From: Nocardia iowensis
Lineage (GTDB): Bacteria; Actinomycetota; Actinomycetes; Mycobacteriales; Mycobacteriaceae
NCBI RefSeq assembly: GCF_019222765.1
Contig: NZ_CP078145.1
Location: 4,402,001-4,466,000 of the forward strand
Direction of reading: 5' to 3'
Length of the DNA: 64,000 nt
Positions 1 through 8,317 of this stretch are shown here, one piece after another. Within the stretch, counting starts at the first letter, position 1; the number at the start of each line of letters is the position of its first letter. Under the pieces are notes generated by a model. It had not been told where the DNA came from and did no database searches. It was given only the letters and a program-made list of their open reading frames with translations. Position numbers and translations under genes: made by a program.

Positions 1-1
1 G

Positions 2-889
2 GCTTTCGAACAGTTGCTCGTCGACCGGTTCCGCGTACTGGGACCCGACCACCCGAAAACCCTTGGCACACGCACCAATCTGGCAACCTACCGGGCCCGT
101 TGCGGCGACTACACCGGCGCCAGAGCCGACTACGAACGCCTGTTCGCCGACCAGCGCCGCCTCCTCGGTCCCGACCACCCCGACACCCTCCGCACCCGAA
201 ACGACCTGGCGTCCAACCGCGCCGACCTGGCGTCCAACCGCGCCGACCGGAACGAGCTCGTCGCCGCCATCACCGATTTCGAAAAGCTGGTCGCCGACCG
301 CGCCCGAGTACTCGGCCCCGACCACCCGCAGACCATGCGAACCCGCAACAGCCTCGCCTACTGGCGCGGCGAGATCGGCGATCTGCCCGGTGCCCGAACC
401 GAATTCGAACAACTGCTCGCCGACTGCCTGCGCATCTACGGCCCCGACCACGCCGCGACGCTGGCCGCCCGAAACGCCCTGGCCGCCTTCCGCACCCGCA
501 GCGGCGACCTCGTGGGCGCCAGCGCCGAATTCAATCACCTTCTCGCAGACCGCCTCCGGGTGCTCGGCTCCGACCACCCCGACACCCTGACCACCCGAAG
601 CACTCTCGCCGGTTTCCGTGCCGACGCGGGCAATCTCCCCGAGGCCATCGCCGAACTCGAGCAACTGCTCGCCGACCGCCTCCGCGTCCTCGGCCCCGAT
701 CACCCCGACACCTTCGCCACCCGCAACGACCTGGCCACCCGCCGAGCCGAAAATGGCGACGTGCGCCGAGCCATAGCCGAACTCGAAATCCTGCTGGTAG
801 CCGAACTCCGCGCGCTCGGCCCCAACCACGCCGCCACCATCCGCACCCAAACGTCGCTCTCCTACTGGCGAGGCCAACTCGGCCGATAG
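2..889 (+). CDS. TPR-repeat protein, C-terminal part (5' end outside window)
   Basis: The reading frame is open from base 2, so the start lies to the left. The protein is about seven copies of a ~42-residue unit with the core 'LLADRLRVLGPDHPDTL.TRN.LA..R...GD...A', typical of the TPR_10/TPR_12 repeats at the C-terminus of actinobacterial NB-ARC or signalling ATPases. Such repeats form a superhelical protein-binding scaffold; the effector domain is not visible here. One unit carries a 7-residue direct duplication (DLASNRA twice, a 21-bp repeat near 207-248), probably replication slippage. The gene ends at TAG 889 without a clear terminator. The family is clear, the function is not. Confidence 0.9.
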   Translation, partial: AFEQLLVDRFRVLGPDHPKTLGTRTNLATYRARCGDYTGARADYERLFADQRRLLGPDHPDTLRTRNDLASNRADLASNRADRNELVAAITDFEKLVADRARVLGPDHPQTMRTRNSLAYWRGEIGDLPGARTEFEQLLADCLRIYGPDHAATLAARNALAAFRTRSGDLVGASAEFNHLLADRLRVLGSDHPDTLTTRSTLAGFRADAGNLPEAIAELEQLLADRLRVLGPDHPDTFATRNDLATRRAENGDVRRAIAELEILLVAELRALGPNHAATIRTQTSLSYWRGQLGR

Positions 890-926
890 GCGCGAAGCTC
901 GCCACCGCGCGCGGCGGGGCGGGGGA

Positions 927-1316
927 TCAGTGCAGGTCGCGGATGAGGCGGGTAGCGCCGACGGTCATGTAGCTGCCGGTCATCGCGACCATAGCGATGG
1001 CGGCGGGGCGGGGGACGTCGCCGCGGGCGAGGTGGGCGGTGCCGTGGCTGGTGTCGATGATGTCGACCAGCAGGGACAGGCGTTGCCATCGGGGGCGTTC
1101 GGCAGCGGGAGCGGTCAGGTAACCCAGGCCGAGTGCGATGGCTCGGGCGCCGAAGATACGGGTCATGTAGGTGAGTTCGGGTGTGGCGCGGATTCGGAAG
1201 GCCGCGGTCAGTGTTCGTGGTGCCGCGATGGCGGCGGCGCCGAGGACGATGCGGCCGACGGCCAGGCCACGCAGGGCGGCGGCCAGCGGTGGGCGGGGTG
1301 CTGGCGCGGTGTTCAT
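927..1316 (-). CDS. Small membrane protein, DUF4267-like
   Basis: This ~130-residue protein starts at an ATG at 1316 (an in-frame ATG two codons upstream at 1322 is also possible). The longer open frame upstream runs through a terminator hairpin and has biased, non-coding composition, so it is excluded. Hydrophobic stretches around residues 10-35, 45-65 and near the C-terminus (IAMVAMTGSYMTVGATRLI) suggest three to four membrane segments. The pattern 'RGLAVGRIVLG..A.AAP..L..AF.I......YMTRIFGARAIALGLG' resembles DUF4267 proteins. The role is unknown. It sits alone, downstream of the terminator of the ABC operon on the same strand. Confidence 0.65.
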   Translation of the reverse strand: MNTAPAPRPPLAAALRGLAVGRIVLGAAAIAAPRTLTAAFRIRATPELTYMTRIFGARAIALGLGYLTAPAAERPRWQRLSLLVDIIDTSHGTAHLARGDVPRPAAIAMVAMTGSYMTVGATRLIRDLH

Positions 1317-1347
1317 TGCCATGAGGTGAGTGTTGCCGACAGACGAC

Positions 1348-1382
1348 GCGGGGTCGATTACCTCCGAGGTAATCGACCCCGC
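1348..1382 (-). terminator. Perfect 16-bp hairpin ending the mgtC-ABC operon
   Basis: The arms GCGGGGTCGATTACCT and AGGTAATCGACCCCGC are exact reverse complements around a CCG loop, 25 bases downstream of the ABC ATPase stop codon. There is no long U tract, as is common in actinobacteria. It lies where the minus-strand operon should end and before the next gene on that strand. Confidence 0.75.
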
Positions 1383-1407
1383 AGCGGCGTCGGTCGTGTT
1401 CCGGACG

Positions 1408-2754
1408 CTACGCGGTCCACTTCCCGCGCACGCCCGCGAAGATCTGGGCCGCCGGATCCGCGGTGATCTTGTCGGAATCGGTGTCGTAGTCGTACAACTC
1501 GGCGTAGCGCCCCCAGTCGATGGCGATATCGAGCTGGCGCCGCGCGTCTTCGGGCCCGAAGCCGCGGCGGAGCAAGTCGAGAAAGAAACCGGCGCGCAGG
1601 CTGCCATCGGAACTGCCTGCGAGTCCCTTACAGATGGTGCGGACCAACGGTGCGCGATGGCGGGCCTGTTCGGCGAAAATGCGCTTGCTCTCTTGGATGT
1701 CGGCGGTGGTGAACCGGGTGCCGATCTCGGTGAGCAGCACGTCGCCGTCTTCGACGGTGCTGAAACCGAGCATTTCGGCGGCGTCGACGAGCGGCAGGAG
1801 ACTGTCGATCTCGAAGTTCAGTTCGTCGGCGATGTCCGGGAGATCGGCGCGGCCACCGGTGGCGTAGACGAGCTCGACCAGACCCGCCAAGCCGCCGACC
1901 GAGGCGTCGGGCAGCGGCTGCGCGGTGGGGGTGGCCTTATCCGGTTCGGCGACAACGGGTTCGGTGTCGCGACCGGTGAGCAGGCCGTAGATCTGGTCGA
2001 CCATCGCCTCGAACCACGGTGCCCGCCGGTCGCGCGGGCGGGGCTGGGATACCGCGATTTCGGCGATGATTCGGCCCGGGTTGGAGCCGAGGACCAGCAC
2101 CCGGTCGGCCAGCTGCACCGCCTCCTCGATGTTGTGGGTGACGACGCAGATCGCCTTGGTGGGAAACCCGTCAGTGGCCCACAGGTTCACCAGTTCTGTG
2201 CGCAGGTTCTCCGCGGTGAGCACATCCAGAGCGGAGAACGGTTCGTCCATCAGCAACAGGTCGGGTTCGAGCACGAGCGCGCGGGCGAAGCCGACCCGCT
2301 GGCGCATACCGCCGGAAAGCTCCTTGGGATAGGCGGATTCGAAGCCGTCCAGGCCGATCATGTCGATCGCGGCCAGCGCCCGCTGCTGGCGTTCGGCGGG
2401 CGCGACGTTGCGGGCGGCGAGGCCGAGCTCGACATTGTCCTGCACGGTGAGCCACGGCATCAGCGCGAACGACTGGAACACCAGTGCGGCACCGGGATTG
2501 CTGCCGTTGAGCGGGGTGCCTCGATAGGTCACCTCGCCGTCGGACGGTGCGATGAGGCCCGCGATGATCCGCAGCAGGGTGGACTTGCCGGAGCCGGAAC
2601 GCCCAAGCAGGGCGACGATTTCGCCGCTGCGCAGTTGCAGATCGATACCGTCGAGCACCCGCAACTCGTCACCGGCGGCACCGGTGAATCGCTTGCCGAC
2701 GCCCGAGATGTCCAGCAGCACATCGCGGTCGGCCTGGGTGGTGGTCACGGTCAT
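1408..2754 (-). CDS. ABC transporter ATPase (NitT/TauT type) with C-terminal AAA-associated domain
   Basis: 448 residues. The first ~250 form an ABC ATPase: Walker A GRSGSGKST, Q-loop region ALVFQSFALMPW, signature LSGGMRQRVGFARAL, Walker B LLLMDEPFSALD and H-loop VTHNIEEAV, closest to nitrate/sulfonate/taurine importers. The last ~150 residues (DELNFEIDSLLPLVDAAEMLGF onward) match the AAA-associated C-terminal domain (PF09821 type) found on a subgroup of these ATPases, probably regulatory. It is the third gene of the M-box-controlled operon, 40 bp after the permease gene, and presumably energises that permease. No solute-binding protein is encoded nearby. The substrate is unknown. Confidence 0.93.
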   Translation of the reverse strand: MTVTTTQADRDVLLDISGVGKRFTGAAGDELRVLDGIDLQLRSGEIVALLGRSGSGKSTLLRIIAGLIAPSDGEVTYRGTPLNGSNPGAALVFQSFALMPWLTVQDNVELGLAARNVAPAERQQRALAAIDMIGLDGFESAYPKELSGGMRQRVGFARALVLEPDLLLMDEPFSALDVLTAENLRTELVNLWATDGFPTKAICVVTHNIEEAVQLADRVLVLGSNPGRIIAEIAVSQPRPRDRRAPWFEAMVDQIYGLLTGRDTEPVVAEPDKATPTAQPLPDASVGGLAGLVELVYATGGRADLPDIADELNFEIDSLLPLVDAAEMLGFSTVEDGDVLLTEIGTRFTTADIQESKRIFAEQARHRAPLVRTICKGLAGSSDGSLRAGFFLDLLRRGFGPEDARRQLDIAIDWGRYAELYDYDTDSDKITADPAAQIFAGVRGKWTA

Positions 2755-2794
2755 GATCGGTCTCCCGTCGAACGAATGCAGAGGTAGCCGGTGT

Positions 2795-4531
2795 TCACAG
2801 CGAGTACCGCCGTTCGGCCAGTGCGTAGAGCCGCCGCCAGAACAGTCGGTTGATGCCGACCACGTAGATGCTCATGACGAGCACGCCGATGAGGATGCGC
2901 GGGGAGTCACCGGCCTCGGTCGCCTCGGAGATATAGGAGCCGAGGCCCGCGGCCACCAGGGTGGTCGATCCGTACTGCACGACTTCCGCGACGATGGAGG
3001 CGTTCCAGGCGCCACCGGCCGCGGTGATCCCGCCGGTAACATAGCTGGGGAAGATGGCGGGCAGGATCAGCCTGCGCCACCACAGGTTTCGCGGCAATTG
3101 CAGATTTGCGGCGGCCTCGCGCAGATCGTTGGGTACCGCGCTGGCACCCGCGATGACGTTGAACAGGATGTACCACTGCGCGCCCAACGCCATCAGAATG
3201 GTGCCCGCCCAGTTCAAACTGGCTCCGCTCCAGACGAGTACGGCGGTGATGAACGGGAACAGGAAGTTGGCCGGGAAGCTGGCCAGCACCTGCACCACGG
3301 GCTGCGCGAGCCGGGAAACCTTGGGGTTCAACCCGATCCACACCCCGACCGGCACCCACACCACGGTGGCCAGCACCAGCAGCACCACCACCCGCAGCAG
3401 GGTCAAGAACCCGAGGCCGAAGGCATGCGCGACTTCGCCGAAGCCCGCTGTCGATTCGATGTAGTCGACGACCCGGTAGGCGCCGTAACCGATCGGCACC
3501 GCGACCACCGCGGCGAACAGCACGTCACCGGCGCGGCGGCGGATCGGTGGCGTGTGCAGTGGATGCTCGGCCAGTCCGAACACGCTCATCGCCCGGTCCA
3601 TCGGCGCGACCAGCGGGCCGAACACCTTGCCGAGCAGCAGCGGAACGTGCGAGCGCCGCAGCAGGTTCAGCATCAGGCTGCGCGGCGCCTCGGCGGCTTC
3701 GGTGTCCTCCACCCGGAACCGCTCCGACCACGCCGTGAGCGGCCGCCAGAACAGGAAGTTCACGCCGACGACCATCACGATCATGACGCCGATCGCGATG
3801 AACACCTTGCCGAGATCGCCGTCTCGGGTCGCGGTCGCGACATAGGAGCCGATGCCGGGCACCACGTACTTGTGGTTGTTCACGCTGATCGCCTCGGACG
3901 CGACCAGGAAGAACCAGCCGCCGCCGAAACTCATCATCCCGTTCCAGACCAGCGGGATCATGCCGCTCGGCACGTCGACGCGCCAGAACCGTTGCCAGCG
4001 CGACAGTCTCAGGTTGCGCGCCGCCTCGTCCAGCTCACGCGGCTGGGAGGCCAGGCTGTGGTAGAACGCGAACGCCATGTTCCAGGCCTGCGAGGTGAAG
4101 ATCGCGAAGATGGCGGCGCTTTCGAGGCCGAGCTCGGAGCCGGGAAACAGCGCGATGAACCCGGCGACGGTGATCGACAGGAACCCGAGGATCGGCACCG
4201 ACTGGAGGATGTCGAGCAGCGGTAGCAGCACCGTGCGTGCCCGGCGCAGTCGCGCCGCCGCCGTCGCGTACACGAAGGTGAAAACGATCGACAACCCCAG
4301 CGCAGCGAACATCCGCAGCAGCGAGCGGGCCGCGTAGTAGGGCAGTTGATCGGGATCGGTGGACACCGTCGCGGGCGCGTCGGCCTCGTCGAACGGCACA
4401 TTCGCACTCGCCGAGACTCGCACGATCAGCCAGATCAGCACCGCCGCGCCGACGAACACGACAACGTCGGCGAACCGGTTGCGTGGCCGGTCGAGCGCAC
4501 TACGGGAGGGGAAGGAACGCAAAAGAGTCAT
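2795..4531 (-). CDS. Double-domain ABC transporter permease
   Basis: 578 residues with two binding-protein-dependent permease domains in one chain. Each has an EAA-type loop for ATPase contact: 'ELDEAARNLRLSRWQRFWRV' in the N-half and 'DLREAAANLQLPRNLWWRRL' in the C-half. Around twelve hydrophobic segments are visible. The start is ATG 4531, which overlaps the mgtC stop codon as ATGA, indicating translational coupling; the open frame further upstream is a shadow of mgtC. The two-in-one permease plus the adjacent ATPase gives a complete membrane complex without a binding protein. Control by a Mg2+ riboswitch suggests a role in Mg2+ starvation, but transport of Mg2+ itself is not shown. Confidence 0.93.
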   Translation of the reverse strand: MTLLRSFPSRSALDRPRNRFADVVVFVGAAVLIWLIVRVSASANVPFDEADAPATVSTDPDQLPYYAARSLLRMFAALGLSIVFTFVYATAAARLRRARTVLLPLLDILQSVPILGFLSITVAGFIALFPGSELGLESAAIFAIFTSQAWNMAFAFYHSLASQPRELDEAARNLRLSRWQRFWRVDVPSGMIPLVWNGMMSFGGGWFFLVASEAISVNNHKYVVPGIGSYVATATRDGDLGKVFIAIGVMIVMVVGVNFLFWRPLTAWSERFRVEDTEAAEAPRSLMLNLLRRSHVPLLLGKVFGPLVAPMDRAMSVFGLAEHPLHTPPIRRRAGDVLFAAVVAVPIGYGAYRVVDYIESTAGFGEVAHAFGLGFLTLLRVVVLLVLATVVWVPVGVWIGLNPKVSRLAQPVVQVLASFPANFLFPFITAVLVWSGASLNWAGTILMALGAQWYILFNVIAGASAVPNDLREAAANLQLPRNLWWRRLILPAIFPSYVTGGITAAGGAWNASIVAEVVQYGSTTLVAAGLGSYISEATEAGDSPRILIGVLVMSIYVVGINRLFWRRLYALAERRYSL

Positions 4532-5244
4532 GCCTGCGGTCCCTTCACATCCGTCGCGGCGATGTGCCAGCCGACGCTGGTCACCGACGGTTCCAGGCTG
4601 AGCCTGCTCACCGCGGTCTCCATCTGGCGGTCGTCGCGCTGGTCGCCGAACAGTTCGGCACGCACCTCGACCCGGCCCGGGGTGCCGGTATTGGCGCTGG
4701 AGATCGAGATCAGCTGGAAGTCGGTGCGGGTCAGCGCCTGCACCAGCAGGGCGCGCACGTGCGCCTCGTTGGCATCGTTGGTGACGGCGACGAACGCGTA
4801 GGAAGCGGGTTGTTCGTGACCGGCTTCCGGCTGCCGGTCGACGGCCCGGCCCGCGGCGCGCAGTGCGACGTTGACCCCGACCACGGCGACCGTGCCCGCT
4901 GCGGCCGTGCCGAACATGCCCGCGCCTGCCAGTGCGCCGACCGCTGCCGCGCACCACAGCGTGGCCGCGGTGTTGAGGCCGCGCACATTGAGTCCGTCAC
5001 GGATGATCACGCCCGCGCCGAGGAAGCCGATTCCGGACACGATCTGCGCCGCGACGCGAGTCGGGTCGGCGACTTCGCCGTGGAAGCCGTGCGCCGACAA
5101 CAGCACGAACAGGGTGGCGCCGACAGCGACGAGCGCGTTGGTGCGCAGCCCCGCCATTCGGGCCCGATACTGCCGCTCGAAGCCGATGACGGCGCCGAGG
5201 CCGACGCCGGTGAGCAGCCGGAGGATCATCTCCACTGTTGTCAT
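4528..5244 (-). CDS. mgtC: MgtC/SapB family membrane protein
   Basis: 238 residues. The N-terminal ~145 residues are the MgtC/SapB membrane domain, with the family pattern 'LGAVIGFERQ...AGLRTNALVAVGA' and 'GIGFLGAGVI', and four to five hydrophobic segments. The remaining ~90 residues form a soluble ACT-like C-terminal domain, as in mycobacterial MgtC. MgtC proteins act at low Mg2+ and in intracellular survival; in Salmonella MgtC inhibits the F1Fo ATP synthase and affects phosphate uptake. AGGGAG lies 7 nt before the ATG. It is first in the operon, directly behind the M-box leader, and its stop overlaps the permease start by ATGA. Confidence 0.95.
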   Translation of the reverse strand: MTTVEMILRLLTGVGLGAVIGFERQYRARMAGLRTNALVAVGATLFVLLSAHGFHGEVADPTRVAAQIVSGIGFLGAGVIIRDGLNVRGLNTAATLWCAAAVGALAGAGMFGTAAAGTVAVVGVNVALRAAGRAVDRQPEAGHEQPASYAFVAVTNDANEAHVRALLVQALTRTDFQLISISSANTGTPGRVEVRAELFGDQRDDRQMETAVSRLSLEPSVTSVGWHIAATDVKGPQA

Positions 5245-5289
5245 GACCGCACTCCCTGAACATGTCAGCGCACCGTCGAAAACAGCAGG

Positions 5290-5382
5290 TTACGGGGCTT
5301 GTCCCGAAACGGAATCGGCTGTTGAGGTGTCGCCGGGTGAATATTTGGCAAATTGGGGATACGGACTATTACCGCCGGGCAT
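5290..5382 (-). CDS. Candidate 30-residue leader peptide upstream of mgtC
   Basis: An ATG at 5382 preceded by a strong ribosome site (GGGAGGTGAG, ATG 4 nt later) opens a 30-codon frame ending TAA, 45 nt before mgtC. It lies between the M-box and mgtC. It contains five Pro codons (positions 2, 7, 9, 16 and 30), including SPYPQ near the start and Pro as the last codon before the stop, a slow termination context. Enterobacterial mgtCBR and mgtA leaders also use Pro-containing leader ORFs, so a translation-sensing role is a reasonable inference, but no homology is claimed. Confidence 0.55.
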   Translation of the reverse strand: MPGGNSPYPQFAKYSPGDTSTADSVSGQAP

Positions 5383-5462
5383 CCGGCTCACCTCCCTCGT
5401 CTCTCGGCGCACGGCGAAGCCGGGCGTTGTTTGTTCGATCGTTGCAGAGCGCAGCAGGAGAA

Positions 5463-5480
5463 CCCGGCAAAAACGCCGGT
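5463..5480 (-). terminator. Small hairpin just after the M-box, possible expression platform
   Basis: On the minus strand, 5-bp GC arms CCGGC and GCCGG enclose a U-rich loop, within ~25 nt of the riboswitch 3' end. It could be part of an attenuator, but there is no trailing U tract, so its role is uncertain. Confidence 0.3.
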
Positions 5481-5489
5481 AAGGACCCC

Positions 5490-5645
5490 TCCTCGTAAGA
5501 CCTTTGGCACTTCACGGCGTGAACCCGGTGGACCGGGAGCCAATCGGGATCACCCCTTAAGCCGGGGAGATCTGTCCTGACCCGGGGCGTCTCTCGACGT
5601 TCGGGGTCGCTGGCCTGTTTCCGTGAAGGAGCCTCAGCGAACGAT
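5490..5645 (-). promoter_or_regulatory. M-box (ykoK) Mg2+-sensing riboswitch
   Basis: Read on the minus strand, the leader has the M-box conserved blocks in order. CGCUGAGGCUCCU is at about 5625-5640, then GGAAACAGGCC, then ACGUCGAGAGACGCC at 5586-5600. GGGUCAGGACAG follows, and the 3' closing block GUGAAGUGCCAAAGG...UUACGAGG lies at 5490-5517. In known M-boxes Mg2+ binding compacts the RNA and reduces expression of downstream Mg2+ homeostasis genes. The next full gene is mgtC, as expected. The distance from M-box to mgtC (~245 nt) is long and contains a leader ORF. Confidence 0.92.
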
Positions 5646-5663
5646 CGGCACCTTGCGCAGGCC

Positions 5664-5692
5664 AGTAAACACCCGAATGGAAACATTGGCAA
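5664..5692 (-). promoter_or_regulatory. Promoter of the M-box/mgtC transcript
   Basis: On the minus strand, TTGCCA (5687-5692) and TTTACT (5664-5669) are separated by 17 nt, a good sigma-70-like pair. Initiation would fall near 5657, about a dozen nucleotides before the first conserved M-box block, which is the spacing expected for a riboswitch transcript. Confidence 0.55.
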
Positions 5693-5756
5693 CCCGGATG
5701 TGATCGTGGTCGCAGCCGCCGCCGAATTCCGTTGCGGCGGAGCGGCCCTCGCGGGT

Positions 5757-6386
5757 TCAGGACTTGTACAGCGAGCGGTACGCGGTAATGACCGCGACGC
5801 AGTGATCGATGATCTCGTCCCGGGTGGCCCGCAGCGAGCCGTTGAGCCAGGCGGAGAACATGCCCGCGTTGCCACTGGCCATGGTCACCGCGGCGAGCCT
5901 GCGCTTGACCGGGTCGTCGATGTGCGCGAACAGGTGGTCCTGCATCAGCCTGGTGAACACCGGCATTACCGAGATGGTGGTCTGGCCGAGGCCGGTGCTG
6001 GAGTACGGCTCGACCAGGAACAGCCGGGACTTGCGCGGGTCGGCCAGCACCTTGTCGACCAGGATCCGCGCCAGTTCCCGGTCTCGGGACGGTTCGTCGG
6101 CCGCGGCGAAGGCGGTCATCGGTTGCAGGAACTCCTCGGCGACCTGCCGATAGAGCACGTCGAGCAGTTCGTCGCGACTGGTGAAGCTCTCATAGAAGTA
6201 TCGGTCGGTGAGGTTGGCCCGGCGGCACACCGCGCGCATGGTCACCCCGCTCGCCCCCGCCTCACCGATCAGATCCAGTGCGGCCTCCAGTAGCGCGGTG
6301 CGGCGCGCCTCCCTGCGCTCGGTGAGGGTCGTGCCGCCCCAGATCCGCGGGCCCGCGTCGTCGTCTGTTTCCTGGCCTGATTGCAC
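5757..6386 (-). CDS. TetR family transcriptional regulator
   Basis: 209 residues. The N-terminal HTH is evident in 'RRTALLEAALDLIGEAGASGVTMRAVCRRANLTDRYFYESF', followed by an all-helical ligand-binding domain. It is on the same strand upstream of the M-box promoter, but the riboswitch has its own promoter, so there is no reason to link it to mgtC. Ligand and targets are unknown. The ATG at 6386 is used; the first ~20 residues are a polar tail. Confidence 0.9.
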   Translation of the reverse strand: MQSGQETDDDAGPRIWGGTTLTERREARRTALLEAALDLIGEAGASGVTMRAVCRRANLTDRYFYESFTSRDELLDVLYRQVAEEFLQPMTAFAAADEPSRDRELARILVDKVLADPRKSRLFLVEPYSSTGLGQTTISVMPVFTRLMQDHLFAHIDDPVKRRLAAVTMASGNAGMFSAWLNGSLRATRDEIIDHCVAVITAYRSLYKS

Positions 6387-6471
6387 CGCACCAGACTAGT
6401 GCGTGATCGGCGGCGAGCCCGCCGACCCGCACCACACCGCGGATCTCGCCGGAACCGGGCCGACCGGTCGC

Positions 6472-6879
6472 TCAGGGCAGCACGACGCAGGCGAAGCCGA
6501 GGTTGACTCCGTTGCCGACGGTGGCCGCCGTCGACACCCACGCGTTCGAATTGTGCACCGCGTAGACGGTGTGGTTGCCCGGGACCAGTGGTGTCCACCT
6601 CGCGGTCACGGTGCCCGACGACGGGACGGTGATCCAGCCCGCGGGATCGAAAGTGCCAAGGGGGTCGACGAATCCGATGACGTCGCCGGGTGTGGCGGTC
6701 GCCGTCGCGATGTAGGTGCAGTTCGTGCCGTAGGCGGTGGAGGTGCCGAAACTCATCCCCGGCGCCAGGCCGATGGCGGTGACCGCGGCGGGTGCGGCGG
6801 GTGCGGCGAGCACGACGGCGGCGCTCATGGCGCTGAAGGAAGTCAGTGCGGCGGCAACGGATTTCTTCGACCGGAACAT
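6472..6879 (-). CDS. Small secreted protein
   Basis: 135 residues beginning with a signal peptide: MFRSKKS, then a hydrophobic Ala-rich core, with likely cleavage after an Ala-Pro-Ala stretch near residue 32. The mature part is beta-rich, with two Cys (NCTY and FACVVLP) that could form a disulfide. The segment 'PSSGTVTARWTPLVPGNHTVYAV' resembles Ig-like/Big-type folds of actinobacterial cell-surface proteins. No catalytic motif is seen. It stands alone. The function is unknown. Confidence 0.75.
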   Translation of the reverse strand: MFRSKKSVAAALTSFSAMSAAVVLAAPAAPAAVTAIGLAPGMSFGTSTAYGTNCTYIATATATPGDVIGFVDPLGTFDPAGWITVPSSGTVTARWTPLVPGNHTVYAVHNSNAWVSTAATVGNGVNLGFACVVLP

Positions 6880-6988
6880 GAATCATCTCTTTCGACGTGG
6901 ATCGGGAAGCAGCGCCGGTTCTGCGCTCCCTGTAGTTTCCGCGCGACGCGAACGAGACACGCGCGGAATCGCGGACGGCCTCCGCGCG

Positions 6989-8317
6989 TCATCCGCCACT
7001 TTCCAGCGGCAGCCCGGCATCCCGCCAGGCAACGATCCCACCGGCCAGGCTCGCGGCGTCGTACCCCGCCTGCTGCGCGCGGCCGGCAAACCGCAGCGAC
7101 AGCTCACCCACCGGGCAGACGAACACCACCGGTCGGGAGCGGGGGAACGGAATGCCATGAGCGAACATCTCGTCGAGCTGATCATCGCGAATATTGAGCG
7201 CGCCGGGCACGTGCCCGATCCGGTAGGCCATCGCGCCGCGGGTGTCGACGATGGTCGGCTTGCCGGTGCGCTCCAACTCGGCCAGCTCGGCGGGCGAAAG
7301 TGTCGGTGTGGCAGCCAATTCCGTGGCGGTCGGTGGCGGTCGGCGCTCGGCGCGACCGAACAGCTCCGGTCTGCGCTTCTTGATGTAGGACAGGTATGGC
7401 TCCAACCGGTCGCAGACGATGAACACCGCGACGATCGGTCCGTCCGTCCGCTGTGCCGAATCAGCCGCTGCCGCAAGGGTGTCCAGCGCCGCCGCGTAGC
7501 TGGCTCCGCTGGTCGGCCCGGCCAGGATGCCGTACCCGGTGGCGAGCCGAAGGGTGGCGTCGACCGCGTGCGCGGCCTCGACGGTCACGATGTCGTCGTA
7601 GAAGTCGGGCTGGAACAGGCCGACATCCCACATCTCACTCTCCGAGCGGATGCCGGGAATGAAGTCGGTGCGGCCGGAAACCACGGCGACGGTGCGCAAT
7701 TCGGGATTGTGCTTGCGCAGATAGGTGGCGGCGCCCCTCGTCGAACCCGTGGTACCCAGCCCGCCGATCAGGTAGTCGACCCTGGTGATGCCGTCGGCGG
7801 CCAGGTCCTCGTGGATCTCCCGGCCGGTGCCGTGATGATGCGCCTCGACGTTCTTCTCGTTGGTGTACTGCGACGGGTGATGGTACACGCCGGGGTGCTG
7901 TGCCATGGTCGCCTCGATCACCGAGTACACGTCGTTCGGTGTCGTCGGGTCCGGGCACTCGGACAGTCCGGGCAACTCGACGATGTCGGTGTCGAACAGC
8001 TGCAACAGCTCACGTACCTCGGCGACCTTGATCCGGTTGGTGACGGCGCGCAGCCCGATGCCGTGGATGGCGCCAAGGATCCGCAGCGCCTTGGCGGTAT
8101 TGCCGCTCGACGCCTCGATGAAGGTCTGCCCGTTGGCCAGGATGGTGTCGAGATCGTCGCGGATCATGCCCCACGCCACTCGGTCCTTGACCGAGCCGAA
8201 GGGATTGTGCGACTCCAGCTTCGCGTACAGCTCGACGTCGGGCAGACCGTGCACGGCGGGGTCGAGCCGCAGCAGGGGAGTGTTGCCGATGAGTTCGGTG
8301 ATGTGGTCGTAGCGCAT
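6989..8317 (-). CDS. PLP-dependent cysteine synthase fused to a rhodanese domain
   Basis: 442 residues. Residues ~1-320 are a fold-type II cysteine synthase/cystathionine beta-synthase-like enzyme: PLP Lys in NPFGSVKDRVA, SGNT phosphate/substrate loop in EASSGNTAKAL, glycine loop GLGTTGSTRG and GPTSGASYAAAL. Residues ~340-442 are a rhodanese domain (IVDTRGAMAYRIGHVPGALNI) with the persulfide Cys in VFVCPVGELS. The start at 8317 gives a TGATG overlap with the upstream gene; the 14-codon longer frame is rejected. It is the last gene of a four-gene operon. Likely chemistry is beta-replacement with a sulfur (or amine) nucleophile, with the rhodanese handling persulfide; the product is unknown. 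Confidence 0.9.
   Translation of the reverse strand: MRYDHITELIGNTPLLRLDPAVHGLPDVELYAKLESHNPFGSVKDRVAWGMIRDDLDTILANGQTFIEASSGNTAKALRILGAIHGIGLRAVTNRIKVAEVRELLQLFDTDIVELPGLSECPDPTTPNDVYSVIEATMAQHPGVYHHPSQYTNEKNVEAHHHGTGREIHEDLAADGITRVDYLIGGLGTTGSTRGAATYLRKHNPELRTVAVVSGRTDFIPGIRSESEMWDVGLFQPDFYDDIVTVEAAHAVDATLRLATGYGILAGPTSGASYAAALDTLAAAADSAQRTDGPIVAVFIVCDRLEPYLSYIKKRRPELFGRAERRPPPTATELAATPTLSPAELAELERTGKPTIVDTRGAMAYRIGHVPGALNIRDDQLDEMFAHGIPFPRSRPVVFVCPVGELSLRFAGRAQQAGYDAASLAGGIVAWRDAGLPLESGG

Noticed and set aside
1330..4225. Long plus-strand frames (1330-2787 and 2552-4225) opposite the ABC genes
   Set aside because: They are antisense to clear ABC ATPase and permease genes; their composition (His, Gln, Asp, Arg rich without motifs) is that of high-G+C shadow frames.
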